A DNA stretch of 64,000 nucleotides, from assembly GCA_910584615.1 (NCBI GenBank), contig CAJUAM010000004.1, positions 1 to 64,000 on the forward strand. Reading direction: 5' to 3'. Below the pieces are notes generated by a model. That model ran no database searches. It was given only the letters and a program-made list of their open reading frames with translations, and had not been told where the DNA came from. Position numbers and translations under genes: made by a program. Of this stretch, positions 34,255 to 43,384 are shown one piece after another (position 1 is the first letter of the stretch; each line of letters opens with the position of its first letter). The stretch comes from an uncultured Dorea sp. (GTDB lineage: Bacteria > Bacillota > Clostridia > Lachnospirales > Lachnospiraceae).

Positions 34255-34659
34255 ATGAAAAAGAGAGGTATTAAGAATACAAGGATAAATACGGAGGTCC
34301 AGAGGGAGCTGAGCAATATCATTCGGGGGGGATTGAAAGACCCGAGGGTTGCTTCATGGACCTCTGTGGTAGCAGCGGAGGTTGCGCCGGATCTTAAGAC
34401 ATGCAAGGCATATATCAGCGTGCTTGGGGATGAGAAGGCCCAGTCAGATACTTTGGATGGACTTAACAGCGCAGTAGGATATATACGCCGGGAGCTGGCC
34501 AGAACACTGAATATGCGCAATACACCGGAGATCCGGTTCATATTGGACCAGTCTATTGAATATGGTGTGAATATGTCTAAACGGATAGATGAAGTTACGA
34601 AGGATTTGAAACCGGCAGATATTGATGAAAAAATAGAAGGTGATAGTGATGCTCAGTAG
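34255..34659 (+). CDS. rbfA: Ribosome-binding factor A
   Basis: A 134-residue KH-like 30S maturation factor. RINTEVQRELSNIIRGGLKDPRV and the C-terminal PEIRFILDQSIEYGVNMSKRID match the family. 35 bases after infB with AAAGGAG, and it overlaps the start of nrnA. Confidence 0.95.
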   Translation: MKKRGIKNTRINTEVQRELSNIIRGGLKDPRVASWTSVVAAEVAPDLKTCKAYISVLGDEKAQSDTLDGLNSAVGYIRRELARTLNMRNTPEIRFILDQSIEYGVNMSKRIDEVTKDLKPADIDEKIEGDSDAQ

Positions 34660-35602
34660 GATGCTTAAAATGGCGGATACCATAGCCATAGGCGGACATA
34701 TCAGACCAGATGGCGACTGTATCGGCTCTTGTATGGGCTTGTCCCGTTATATAAAGGAAAATTACAGTGATAAGACAGTAGATGTTTATCTGGAAGAGAT
34801 CCCGGAGAAATTCCGGTTTATCAAAGAGACAGAAAATATCAGACATGAGGTCTGTGACGAAAAGAATTATGATCTTTTTATCTGTCTGGACTGCGGTGAT
34901 ATCGAACGTCTTGGGTTTTCAGGGACTTTATTTGAAAATGCGGAGCATACGCTGTGTATAGACCATCATGTGAGCAATCAGGGATTTGCGCAAGAGAATC
35001 ACATTGTACCTGATGCCAGTTCAACATCAGAACTTGTATATTATCTGCTTGATAAAGAGCGTGTGAGCGTAGATGTGGCAGAGGCTTTGTATGTGGGGAT
35101 CGCGCATGATACGGGAGTGTTCCAGTATTCTTGTACATCGCCTTCTACAATGCGGGCAGCGGCAGCGCTTTTGGAGACAGGACTTAATGCGCCGAAGATC
35201 ATCCGGGATACTTATTATGAAAAGACTTATGCGCAGCATCAGGTGCTTGGACGCGCGCTTTTGGAAAGCATTATGTTTTTGGACGGGAAATGTATCGCCT
35301 CTTATATACGGGCGCGGGAGATGAGATTTTTCGATGTGGACAGAAGTGATCTTGATGGTATTGCAAGTCAGATGCGAAACACTAAAGGCGTCGAAGTCGC
35401 GATCTTTATGGATGAGATCCGTCCGAATGTCTATAAAGTAAGTCTGCGTTCCGGAGACCGGGTGGATGTAAGCGTCATCGCCCAGTATTTCGGCGGGGGC
35501 GGGCATAAAAGAGCAGCAGGATTTACGCTGACAGGAACACCTTATGATGTGATCAATAATCTGTCAGGGCAGATTGAGCTTCAGTTGGAGAAGGAAGCAT
35601 GA
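34649..35602 (+). CDS. nrnA: DHH/DHHA1 phosphoesterase, nanoRNase/pAp phosphatase
   Basis: A 317-residue DHH phosphoesterase that degrades short oligoribonucleotides and may hydrolyse pAp. Metal motifs: GHIRPDGDCIGS, CLDCGD, IDHHVSN, AHDTGVFQYS; DHHA1 ends with GGGGHKRAAGF. AGAAGG at 34635-34640 fits ATG 34649 (GTGs at 34640 and 34646 are less well spaced). It overlaps rbfA by 11 bases and truB by four. Confidence 0.94.
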   Translation: MLSRMLKMADTIAIGGHIRPDGDCIGSCMGLSRYIKENYSDKTVDVYLEEIPEKFRFIKETENIRHEVCDEKNYDLFICLDCGDIERLGFSGTLFENAEHTLCIDHHVSNQGFAQENHIVPDASSTSELVYYLLDKERVSVDVAEALYVGIAHDTGVFQYSCTSPSTMRAAAALLETGLNAPKIIRDTYYEKTYAQHQVLGRALLESIMFLDGKCIASYIRAREMRFFDVDRSDLDGIASQMRNTKGVEVAIFMDEIRPNVYKVSLRSGDRVDVSVIAQYFGGGGHKRAAGFTLTGTPYDVINNLSGQIELQLEKEA

Positions 35603-36507
35603 TACATGGAATATTGAATATCCGTAAAGAGAAAGGGTATACTTCCCATGATGTGGTGGCGAAGCTTCGGGGGATCACCGGGCAGAAGAAGATCGGACAC
35701 ACAGGGACTCTTGATCCGGAGGCAATAGGAGTGCTGCCGGTCTGTCTTGGAAAAGCAACAAAACTTTGTGAACTTCTGACAGATAAGGATAAGACTTATG
35801 AAACCGTTCTTTTGCTGGGAAAAACAACGGATACACAAGATATTTACGGCAAGGTGCTGGCTGAGAAAGATACAGAAAGTCTGTGTGAAGAAGCAGTGAA
35901 AGAGGCAGTATTTTCTTTTGTGGGAGAGTATGCCCAGATTCCGCCTATGTATTCGGCATTAAAGGTAAATGGAAAGAAGCTTTATGAGCTGGCCAGGAGC
36001 GGTCAGGTAGTGGAGCGCAAAGCGCGTCAGGTAAAGATTTATGATATCAGGCTGCTTGAGATGAGCCTCCCAAGAGTCCGCATGTCAGTGACTTGTTCAA
36101 AAGGGACTTATATCAGGACATTGTGTCAGGATATCGGTGAAAAACTTGGCTGTGGCGGATGTATGGAAGAGCTATTACGCACCCGTGCAGGACGTTTTGC
36201 ATTGGAGGATTCCAAGACACTTGAAGAGATTAGGAGCGCTTTTAAAGAAAATGGACTAAAAGAACTTCTTGTGCCGGTGGATGACATGTTTTCTGAGACA
36301 CCGAAGGTATTTGTAGAAGGAAAATGGGAAGTGCTGGCAAAGAATGGAAATGTACTGCCTAAAGAGGCTTTTTCGGAGTGTATGACTGGATCGGACAGTA
36401 GGAGAGTACGGATTTATGACAGTGCCGGACAGTTTATCGCTCTGTACAGATGGAAGAAGGAAACAGGGGAGTGTCATCTTGAAAAGATGTTTTTTCCTGA
36501 AAATTAA
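35599..36507 (+). CDS. truB: tRNA pseudouridine(55) synthase TruB
   Basis: A 302-residue enzyme that makes pseudouridine 55 in the tRNA T-loop. KIGHTGTLDPEAIGVLPVC holds the catalytic aspartate; YEKTYETV-type loop TYETVLLLG, YSALKVNGKKLYELAR and CSKGTYIRTLCQDIG are conserved; a short C-terminal PUA-like region follows. The start overlaps the nrnA stop (ATGA). Confidence 0.96.
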   Translation: MIHGILNIRKEKGYTSHDVVAKLRGITGQKKIGHTGTLDPEAIGVLPVCLGKATKLCELLTDKDKTYETVLLLGKTTDTQDIYGKVLAEKDTESLCEEAVKEAVFSFVGEYAQIPPMYSALKVNGKKLYELARSGQVVERKARQVKIYDIRLLEMSLPRVRMSVTCSKGTYIRTLCQDIGEKLGCGGCMEELLRTRAGRFALEDSKTLEEIRSAFKENGLKELLVPVDDMFSETPKVFVEGKWEVLAKNGNVLPKEAFSECMTGSDSRRVRIYDSAGQFIALYRWKKETGECHLEKMFFPEN

Positions 36508-36524
36508 AGTTACAAGGAGTATCT

Positions 36525-37448
36525 ATGCGCTATGTAAAGTGGCTGTCCCACTATCTGGACAGAAGAAGATCAGCAGTGACTTTCGGCAAGTTTGACGGGC
36601 TGCATCTGGGGCATCAGAAGCTGGTTGAAAGAGTACTCAGGCTGAAAAAAGAGAATAATATCGTGGGCATAGTATGTGCATTTGACATGCGTCCGCTGTG
36701 GAAAGCCAAGCAGATCAAGATGGGACGTCTGATGACGGGCAGGGAAAGGTATCATCATCTCGATAAAGAGATGGATTATCTGGTGGAATGCCCGTTCACG
36801 GAAAAATTCCGCAGCATGACAGCCAAGGATTTTATACATGATATCATCTGCGGAGTGTTTCATGCAAAGTATGTGGTAGTGGGAGCAGATTTTAGATTCG
36901 GGCGGGATCAGGGCGGGGATGTCCATACTTTGGAGCAGTATGCGAAAGAGTATGGATATGAGCTTGTAGTCATCGAGAAGGAACGCTATAAGGAAAATAT
37001 TATCAGCAGCACGTATATCAGAGATGTTTTAAAAGAAGGAAATGTCCGTTTGACGAATTATCTGCTTGGGTATCCTTTCGAAGTGAATGGAAGGGTAGAG
37101 CACGGCCGGCAGCTTGGCAGAACACTTGGTTTTCCTACTATGAATGTAGCATGGCCGGAGTATAAGCTTGTTCCGCCAAGAGGAGTATACATCAGTGAAA
37201 TTACGGTTGATGGGATCAAATATCCGGGGATTTCCAATGTCGGTGTGAAACCGACGGTATCGATGGAAGACAAGGTAGTCTTAGAAAGCTTCTTGTTTGG
37301 CTATGGCAGTGATGCGTACGGAAGGAAGATAAAGGCAGAGTTTCTGGAATTCAGACGTCCGGAGCAGAAGTTTGGCAGTATAGATGAAATGAAAGCCTGT
37401 ATTGATAAAGACATTGCATATGGGAAAAGATACTTTGGGATAGAGTAG
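36525..37448 (+). CDS. ribF: Bifunctional riboflavin kinase / FAD synthetase
   Basis: A 307-residue enzyme that converts riboflavin to FMN and FMN to FAD. The N-terminal nucleotidyltransferase domain has FGKFDGLHLGHQKL and VVGADFRFGRDQ; ISSTYIRDVL follows; the C-terminal kinase domain has GRQLGRTLGFPTMNV and GISNVGVKPTV. 17 bases after truB, the usual truB-ribF pairing. Confidence 0.95.
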   Translation: MRYVKWLSHYLDRRRSAVTFGKFDGLHLGHQKLVERVLRLKKENNIVGIVCAFDMRPLWKAKQIKMGRLMTGRERYHHLDKEMDYLVECPFTEKFRSMTAKDFIHDIICGVFHAKYVVVGADFRFGRDQGGDVHTLEQYAKEYGYELVVIEKERYKENIISSTYIRDVLKEGNVRLTNYLLGYPFEVNGRVEHGRQLGRTLGFPTMNVAWPEYKLVPPRGVYISEITVDGIKYPGISNVGVKPTVSMEDKVVLESFLFGYGSDAYGRKIKAEFLEFRRPEQKFGSIDEMKACIDKDIAYGKRYFGIE

Positions 37449-37464
37449 CGAAGGAGAATTACAA

Positions 37465-39120
37465 ATGAGCATAACAGAAGTATTTTTGTTGTTTGGCGGA
37501 TTAGGCTTTTTCCTTTATGGTATGAAGCTTATGAGCGAAGGTCTGGAAAAAGCGGCCGGAGCCAAGATGAGAGGTATTCTTGAATTTTTTACGAAAAACC
37601 GTTTTATCGGAATGGTAGTAGGAATTGTATTTACTGCGATCATTCAGTCTTCGAACGCGACTACGGTCATGGTAGTGAGTTTTGTTAACTCTGGACTGAT
37701 GAATCTGATGCAGGCCTCCGGAGTGATCTTAGGTGCTAATATCGGCACGACGGTGACAGGCCAGCTGATTGCTTTTAATCTGTCAGATGTCGCGCCGCTG
37801 ATCGTGATTATCGGTGTTGTGATGACGATGTTCTGCAAGAAGCAGAGTGTGAAGAAGATCGGAGAAGTGATCTTAGGCTTTGGCGTCTTGTTCATGGGGC
37901 TTCGGATCATGGGAGAGAGTATGCAGGCAGTTAAGGAATCACAGGCTATCCTGGATTTTCTTGCTTCGCTTACAAATCCTTTTGCTGCGATCCTTGTGGG
38001 GATTTTGATCACTTCTGTTCTGCAGAGCTCTTCTGCGACGGTGGGCATCATTCTTCTGATGGTTTCGCAGGGGCTTTTGGATTTTAAAATCTGTCCGTTT
38101 ATGATCCTTGGATGTAATATTGGTTCTTGTGTATCTGCTCTGGCAGCAAGTCTGAGCGGCAAAAAGGACGCGAAGCGGGCGGCACTGATACATTTCTTTT
38201 TCAATGTCATCGGTTCCGGGATTATGTTCGTGATCCTGATGGTGGCGCTGAACCCGATCACAGATGCGCTGCTTATGATCTCAGGAGGCAGTCTTTCCCG
38301 CGCGGTTGCCAATGTGCACACGCTTATGAAGGTGTTTGAGGTCGCGATGCTGTTCCCGTTCATGGGCTGGATCGTTAAGCTTACCTACAAGGCAGTTCCG
38401 GGCACGGACAATGAGGGGAAAGACGAATACGAACTTTTATATATCAAGAAGTCACTTATGTCCCCATCGACGGCAGTTATGGATGCGATCCATGAGATCG
38501 AGCATATGGGCAAGGTGGCAATTGCCAACCTTGAACTTGGAATGGATGCTTTATGTGAAAAGGATGAGAAAAAGATTGAGAAAGTTTACAAGATCGAGGA
38601 TTATATTGACTTTATGAACAGCAGGATCACAGATTATCTTGTAAAGGTCAATGAGATCGATCTTCCGCTTGCGGATGCGGAGAAACTTGGCGGATTATTC
38701 CATGTTGTGAACGATATCGAGCGGATCGGAGATCATGCGGAGAATCTGGCGGATTCTGCCGCTACCCGGATCCGGGACAATGTGGAACTTGGTGATAAGG
38801 CGAAGCATCAGCTTAAGGATATGATGAGAGATGTTATCACGCTGTTTGAGTATTCGCTTGATATGTTCACTAACAGCAATCAGAGCCATATGAAAGAAAT
38901 CCTTGAACTGGAAGATCAGATAGATGAGCAGGAGAGGAGTCTCCAGAAGCTTCATGTAAAGCGTTTAGCAAAAAATAAATGCACTCCGATGTCAGGTATG
39001 ATCTTTTCAGATACGGTATCGGGACTGGAACGCGTAGCAGATCATGCGACAAATATCGCGTTTGCGATCATTGAGCCTTTTGACAGCCGTGAAGAGGAAC
39101 AGATGGAGGATGAATTGTAA
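37465..39120 (+). CDS. Na/Pi cotransporter family protein with PhoU-like domain
   Basis: A 551-residue membrane protein. Two inverted Na_Pi_cotrans repeats carry the QSS motifs QSSNATTVMVVSF and QSSSATVGIILL within about eight membrane helices (1-310); the C-terminal 200 residues (VMDAIHEIEHMGKVAIANLE onwards, with NDIERIGDHAENLAD and ERVADHATNIA) form a PhoU-like helical bundle. Probably a sodium-driven phosphate transporter. 16 bases after ribF, so it may be read from the same operon. Confidence 0.9.
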   Translation: MSITEVFLLFGGLGFFLYGMKLMSEGLEKAAGAKMRGILEFFTKNRFIGMVVGIVFTAIIQSSNATTVMVVSFVNSGLMNLMQASGVILGANIGTTVTGQLIAFNLSDVAPLIVIIGVVMTMFCKKQSVKKIGEVILGFGVLFMGLRIMGESMQAVKESQAILDFLASLTNPFAAILVGILITSVLQSSSATVGIILLMVSQGLLDFKICPFMILGCNIGSCVSALAASLSGKKDAKRAALIHFFFNVIGSGIMFVILMVALNPITDALLMISGGSLSRAVANVHTLMKVFEVAMLFPFMGWIVKLTYKAVPGTDNEGKDEYELLYIKKSLMSPSTAVMDAIHEIEHMGKVAIANLELGMDALCEKDEKKIEKVYKIEDYIDFMNSRITDYLVKVNEIDLPLADAEKLGGLFHVVNDIERIGDHAENLADSAATRIRDNVELGDKAKHQLKDMMRDVITLFEYSLDMFTNSNQSHMKEILELEDQIDEQERSLQKLHVKRLAKNKCTPMSGMIFSDTVSGLERVADHATNIAFAIIEPFDSREEEQMEDEL

Positions 39121-39127
39121 TTTTTTC

Positions 39128-39156
39128 TTTACATAAGGGAATACTTATGATACAAT
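39128..39156 (+). promoter_or_regulatory. Sigma-A promoter of rpsO
   Basis: TTTACA (39128-39133), 17-nt spacer, TACAAT (39151-39156). Leader of about 88 nt before rpsO. Confidence 0.75.
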
Positions 39157-39162
39157 TGGTTG

Positions 39163-39250
39163 GTGTGAAAGCCAGTGTTCGGTAACCGGATACTCCAGCC
39201 GTTACTTAATACTTGGCGGTTTAATAAAGTTTTGAGGAGGATTTTTGGAC
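39163..39250 (+). ncRNA. Structured rpsO leader, candidate S15 autoregulatory site
   Basis: The leader has a hairpin GTGTTCGG (39175-39182) / CCGGATAC (39186-39193) with a three-base loop, and a second CCG...CGG pairing (39199-39228) just before the ribosome site GAGGAGG. S15 is known to control its own message through leader structures in Bacillus relatives and in E. coli; whether this leader binds S15 is inferred. Confidence 0.5.
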
Positions 39251-39517
39251 ATGATTTCAAAAGAGATGAAAGAAAAGATTGTAGCAGATTACGGAAGGAC
39301 AGCGGGCGATACTGGTTCACCGGAAGTTCAGGTAGCGATTCTGACAGCAAGGATCAATGACCTGACAGAGCATTTTAAAGCGAATCCGAAGGATCATCAC
39401 TCAAGAAGAGGACTTCTTAAGATGGTTGGACAAAGAAGAGGACTTCTCGCGTATCTTAAGAAGATGGATATTGAGAGATATCGTACACTTATTGAAAGAT
39501 TAGGATTAAGAAAATAA
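39251..39517 (+). CDS. rpsO: 30S ribosomal protein S15
   Basis: An 88-residue 16S rRNA-binding protein. GDTGSPEVQVAILTARINDLT, the DHHSRRGLLKMVGQRR motif and RYRTLIERLGLRK are diagnostic. ATG 39251 is 10 bases from GAGGAGG; the in-frame TTG 39245 is only four away. Followed by a terminator and pnp, the conserved rpsO-pnp order. Confidence 0.97.
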   Translation: MISKEMKEKIVADYGRTAGDTGSPEVQVAILTARINDLTEHFKANPKDHHSRRGLLKMVGQRRGLLAYLKKMDIERYRTLIERLGLRK

Positions 39518-39533
39518 TCAAATTATTTTAAAA

Positions 39534-39567
39534 AGAAGTGTTTTGTGAAAAGACACTTCTTTTTTTA
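39534..39567 (+). terminator. Intrinsic terminator between rpsO and pnp
   Basis: AGAAGTGT and ACACTTCT pair around an 11-base loop, followed by seven or more T. It separates rpsO from pnp, which has its own promoter. Confidence 0.85.
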
Positions 39568-39576
39568 ATCTGGTTG

Positions 39577-39585
39577 TGTTATAAT
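39577..39585 (+). promoter_or_regulatory. Extended -10 promoter of pnp
   Basis: TGTTATAAT: TG at 39577-39578 and TATAAT at 39580-39585 form an extended -10 element; the -35 region overlaps the T run of the rpsO terminator and is weak. Confidence 0.6.
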
Positions 39586-39596
39586 ATTAAAGCTTG

Positions 39597-39687
39597 CGGA
39601 CAAGTATGCGTGTCCCGAGACCACTGAAAAGCGTATTTTATATAGAAGGAAAGTGTGTTTTTCAGTAGTTTCGGAAGCTCTTGTCCG
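39597..39687 (+). ncRNA. Long stem structure in the pnp leader
   Basis: Outer stem CGGACAAG (39597-39604) / CTTGTCCG (39680-39687) and inner stem GAGACCACTGAAAA (39617-39630) / TTTTCAGTAGTTTC (39659-39672), 13 of 14 paired. It fills almost the whole leader. In E. coli a long leader stem cut by RNase III controls pnp; this could act similarly. Confidence 0.65.
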
Positions 39688-39723
39688 TGATGTAAAATCA
39701 TGATAGTTAAAAAGGAGAAGACT

Positions 39724-41811
39724 ATGTACAAAAAGTTTGAAATGGAGCTGGCGGGCAGGACGCTTCGCGTGGATGTTGACAGAGTGGCGAAGCAGGCGAA
39801 TGGAGCGGTTCTTATGCATTACGGTGATACGACTGTTCTGTGTACAGCTACTGCCTCAGAAAAACCAAGAGACGGCATCGACTTTTTCCCGCTCAGTGTA
39901 GAATATAATGAAAGATTATATTCTGTAGGGAAGATTCCGGGAGGTTTTAATAAGAGAGAGGGAAAGGCATCTGAGAACGCGGTTCTTACAGACCGTGTAA
40001 TCGACCGTCCTATGAGACCGTTATTCCCGAAAGATTACCGCAATGATGTGACTTTAGAAAATCTGGTGCTGTCTGTAGATCAGGATTGTTCTCCGGAACT
40101 TACAGCGATGCTTGGCGCTGCCATAGCTACGACGATTTCGGATATTCCTTTTGACGGGCCGATCTCTACGACTCAGGTGGGGATGGTTGACGGAGAATTT
40201 GTATATAATCCGACAGCTTCCCAGAAGGATGCTTCAGATCTTGCCCTCACGGTTGCTTCTACAAGAGATAAGGTCATCATGATCGAAGCCGGTGCTAATG
40301 AGGTTTCAGAACAGAAGATGATCGAGGCTATTTTTTCGGCCCATGAGATCAACCAGAAAGTGATCGCATTTATTGATACGATCGTAGCTGAGTGCGGAAA
40401 AGAAAAGCATACGTATGAAAGCTGCGCAGTGCCGGAGGAATTATTTGCTGCTATAAAAGAGATCGTTCCGCCTCAGGCAATGGAAGAAGCAGTATTTACA
40501 GATGAAAAGCAGGTGAGGGAAGAAAACATCCGCCAGATCACCGAAAAGTTAGAGGAAGCATTTGCTGAGAAGGAGGAATGGCTTGCAGTTCTTTCGGAGG
40601 CAGTGTACCAGTATCAGAAAAAGACTGTCCGGAAGATGATCTTAAAGGATCACAAGCGTCCGGACGGCAGGGCAATTGATGAGATCCGTCCATTGGCGGC
40701 AGAGGTGGATCTGATCCCGAGAGTGCACGGTTGTGCTATGTTTACCCGCGGGCAGACACAGATCTGTACGATCACGACTCTTGCGCCTCTTGCGGAAGCA
40801 CAGAGACTGGATGGTCTGGATGAGGCAGAGACATCCAAGAGGTATATGCATCACTATAATTTCCCGTCTTATTCAGTCGGTGAGACAAGACCGTCCAGAG
40901 GACCGGGACGCAGGGAGATCGGACACGGCGCTTTAGCAGAGCGTGCCCTTGTGCCGGTACTGCCAAGCGAGACAGAATTCCCGTACGCGATTCGTACAGT
41001 GTCAGAAACGTTTGAGTCCAACGGTTCTACTTCACAGGCAAGTGTATGTGCTTCGTCTATGTCACTGATGACAGCAGGCGTGCCGATCAAGTCTGCCGTG
41101 GCAGGTATTTCTGCCGGCCTTGTGACAGGCGAGACAGATGATGATTATCTTGTACTCACAGATATTCAGGGATTAGAGGACTTTTTCGGAGATATGGACT
41201 TTAAAGTAGCGGGTACTCATAAAGGTATTACAGCTATCCAGATGGATATTAAGATCCACGGGCTTACAAGACCTATTATCGAAGAAGCGATCGCTGCTAC
41301 GAAAAAAGCAAGGACCTATATTATTGATGAAGTTATGAATAAGGCTATCGCGCAGCCTCGGCCGGAGGTCGGCCCGTATGCGCCGAAGATCATCCAGATG
41401 CAGATCGATCCGCAGAAGATCGGGGATGTTGTGGGACAGCGGGGCAAGACGATCAACGCGATCATTGAGCAGACCGGTGTCAAGATCGACATTACAGATG
41501 ACGGCAGCGTATCTATCTGCGGTACAGATGCGGCTATGATGGATGAAGCGAGAAAGCTTATCTACATTATAGTTACTGATTTTGAGGCTGGACAGGTTCT
41601 TGACGGCAAGGTAGTCAGCATTAAGGAATTCGGAGCTTTTATTGAGTTTGCGCCGGGAAAAGAAGGCATGGTCCATATATCCAAGATTTCAAAAGAGCGG
41701 GTGAACCATGTAGAAGATGTTCTGACGCTTGGCGATAAGGTAAGGGTAGTGTGCCTTGGAAAAGATAAGATGGGAAGATTTTCTTTCAGTATGAAAGATG
41801 TGGCAGAATAA
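39724..41811 (+). CDS. pnp: Polyribonucleotide nucleotidyltransferase (PNPase)
   Basis: A 695-residue phosphorolytic 3'-5' exoribonuclease. Two RNase PH domains (FEMELAGRTLRVDV..., then RPDGRAIDEIRPL, SRGPGRREIGHGALAERAL), KH domain with GDVVGQRGKTINAIIEQTG and C-terminal S1 domain with GKVVSIKEFGAFIEF. Length is typical. ATG 39700 is in frame, but AAAAGGAG (39709-39716) fits ATG 39724. It follows a long structured leader and ends with a terminator. Confidence 0.97.
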   Translation: MYKKFEMELAGRTLRVDVDRVAKQANGAVLMHYGDTTVLCTATASEKPRDGIDFFPLSVEYNERLYSVGKIPGGFNKREGKASENAVLTDRVIDRPMRPLFPKDYRNDVTLENLVLSVDQDCSPELTAMLGAAIATTISDIPFDGPISTTQVGMVDGEFVYNPTASQKDASDLALTVASTRDKVIMIEAGANEVSEQKMIEAIFSAHEINQKVIAFIDTIVAECGKEKHTYESCAVPEELFAAIKEIVPPQAMEEAVFTDEKQVREENIRQITEKLEEAFAEKEEWLAVLSEAVYQYQKKTVRKMILKDHKRPDGRAIDEIRPLAAEVDLIPRVHGCAMFTRGQTQICTITTLAPLAEAQRLDGLDEAETSKRYMHHYNFPSYSVGETRPSRGPGRREIGHGALAERALVPVLPSETEFPYAIRTVSETFESNGSTSQASVCASSMSLMTAGVPIKSAVAGISAGLVTGETDDDYLVLTDIQGLEDFFGDMDFKVAGTHKGITAIQMDIKIHGLTRPIIEEAIAATKKARTYIIDEVMNKAIAQPRPEVGPYAPKIIQMQIDPQKIGDVVGQRGKTINAIIEQTGVKIDITDDGSVSICGTDAAMMDEARKLIYIIVTDFEAGQVLDGKVVSIKEFGAFIEFAPGKEGMVHISKISKERVNHVEDVLTLGDKVRVVCLGKDKMGRFSFSMKDVAE

Positions 41812-41822
41812 AAAAACAGATA

Positions 41823-41867
41823 AAAAAGACTCACATTACAATAAAGTGGTGTGAGTCTTTTTATTTT
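41823..41867 (+). terminator. Intrinsic terminator after pnp
   Basis: AAAAAGACTCAC pairs with GTGAGTCTTTTT around a 16-base loop, with a further T-rich run. Confidence 0.85.
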
Positions 41868-41869
41868 TG

Positions 41870-41897
41870 TAATAAATTGTGGACAGGAACATATATT
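41870..41897 (+). promoter_or_regulatory. Candidate sigma-E promoter of the spoIIIA operon
   Basis: TAATAAA (41870-41876), 13-nt spacer, CATATATT (41890-41897) approximates the sigma-E consensus at 5 of 7 and 6 of 8 positions. The spacer is one base short. The operon is sigma-E driven in Bacillus. Confidence 0.42.
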
Positions 41898-41918
41898 GAG
41901 TTAAAGAGGTGGACAAAG

Positions 41919-42830
41919 ATGCAGGAAAACCAGATCATCAATCTATTGCCCAGAGGTATCCGTCAGGTGGTCAGAAGGCAGATAACGAATATTGGAAATC
42001 TTCAGGAGATCCGCTTGCGGGCGGGGAAACCGTTGATTTTCATGTATCGGGGTGAGGAACTTATACCAGAACAAGAAAAGGGACAAAGGTATATCGTATC
42101 GAAAGAAGAGATCAAAGAGTTGATAGAGTATATCAGCAGTTATTCTTTATATGCGTTTGAAGAAGAGATGAAGCAGGGATTCATTACGGTGGGGGGAGGG
42201 CATCGGGTGGGAATAGCAGGGCAGACGATCATAGAAGGTGGGAAGGTCAGGAATCTTCGCTATATCACTTCTGTAAATGTCCGTATGTCTCATGAGATAA
42301 CAGGCTGCGGGGACAAGGTGTTTCCATTTATCACTAAATGTCAGCGTCCGCTGCATACACTTCTTGTATCACCGCCGGGATGCGGAAAGACGACGCTTCT
42401 TAGGGACATGATACGCCAGATCTCCAATGGGAATTCCTATACAAAGGCAATGACAGTGGGGGTGGTGGATGAGCGTTCAGAGATTGCAGGCTGCTATCAT
42501 GGAATTCCCCAGAACAATCTGGGGATCCGTACGGATGTTATGGATGCCTGTCCGAAAGTAGAGGGGATGCTTATGATGATCCGCTCTATGAGACCGCAGG
42601 TGCTGGCGGTAGATGAGATCGGTGAAGCAGAAGATGTACAGGCTATCTCTTATGCCATGCACTGCGGTTTGAAAATGCTTGCGACCGCGCATGGGGAGTC
42701 TATGGAGGAGCTTAAGAAGAAGCCTGTATTTTCCCGCATGATAGGAGAGAAAAGGTTTGAGCGGTATGTTTTTTTGAAAAACAAGGGGGAGATTGAAGCT
42801 GTATTTGACAGTGATGGGAGAGTGATGTGA
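41919..42830 (+). CDS. spoIIIAA: Stage III sporulation protein AA (ATPase)
   Basis: A 303-residue secretion-type ATPase of the mother cell that is thought to power the SpoIIIA-SpoIIQ channel. Walker A is SPPGCGKTTLLRDMIRQ (about residue 150-166), Walker B region VLAVDEIGEAEDV. AGAGGTGG (41905-41912) fits ATG 41919 and an upstream in-frame TTG is ignored. First of eight genes in the complete spoIIIA operon. Confidence 0.96.
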   Translation: MQENQIINLLPRGIRQVVRRQITNIGNLQEIRLRAGKPLIFMYRGEELIPEQEKGQRYIVSKEEIKELIEYISSYSLYAFEEEMKQGFITVGGGHRVGIAGQTIIEGGKVRNLRYITSVNVRMSHEITGCGDKVFPFITKCQRPLHTLLVSPPGCGKTTLLRDMIRQISNGNSYTKAMTVGVVDERSEIAGCYHGIPQNNLGIRTDVMDACPKVEGMLMMIRSMRPQVLAVDEIGEAEDVQAISYAMHCGLKMLATAHGESMEELKKKPVFSRMIGEKRFERYVFLKNKGEIEAVFDSDGRVM

Positions 42831-42831
42831 G

Positions 42832-43353
42832 ATGCTTTTAAAAATATCCGGCTGTCTTTTGGTCATAGCTGCTACGACACTTGCGGGAATAGCGCGCGCA
42901 GGCAGTATACAGGAACAATACAGGCAGATGAAGTATCTGCAGAGGATCTTATATATGATAGAGAGTGAGATCCGCTATTCCCATACATATCTTGGCGAGA
43001 TCTTCCTTAATGTATCCCGCCGTATAGAAGAACCGTATAAAGGATGGCTTTTATCTATGGAACGTAAGATGGGGCAGATGGATTCCGGTGCTTTTGAGGT
43101 TATATGGGGACAGGCAGCCGAGGATAAACTAAAACACTGCGGACTGCCGCATAAAGAGCTGGAGAGGCTCATACAGCTTGGAAGTCAGCTTGGAGCTATG
43201 GATTTAAACCTACAGCTGAAAGTACTGTCGCTGTATCAGGAACAGCTGAAATTAAGCATGGAGGAGATACAAGAAGGGATGAAGACGAAGGTAAGGCTGT
43301 GCCATTGCCTGGGAGTGATGAGCGGACTTTTGGTAGCTGTGCTGCTTTTATGA
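42832..43353 (+). CDS. spoIIIAB: Stage III sporulation protein AB
   Basis: A 173-residue protein resembling type II secretion GspF. N-terminal membrane helix (LKISGCLLVIAATTLAGIARA), LQRILYMIESEIRYSHTYLGEIF, and a C-terminal helix (LGVMSGLLVAVLLL). Starts one base after the AA stop. Part of the mother-cell channel complex. Confidence 0.94.
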   Translation: MLLKISGCLLVIAATTLAGIARAGSIQEQYRQMKYLQRILYMIESEIRYSHTYLGEIFLNVSRRIEEPYKGWLLSMERKMGQMDSGAFEVIWGQAAEDKLKHCGLPHKELERLIQLGSQLGAMDLNLQLKVLSLYQEQLKLSMEEIQEGMKTKVRLCHCLGVMSGLLVAVLLL

Positions 43354-43384
43354 GAAAGGGCAGCCGGTGTTAAGGAGGCAGAGG

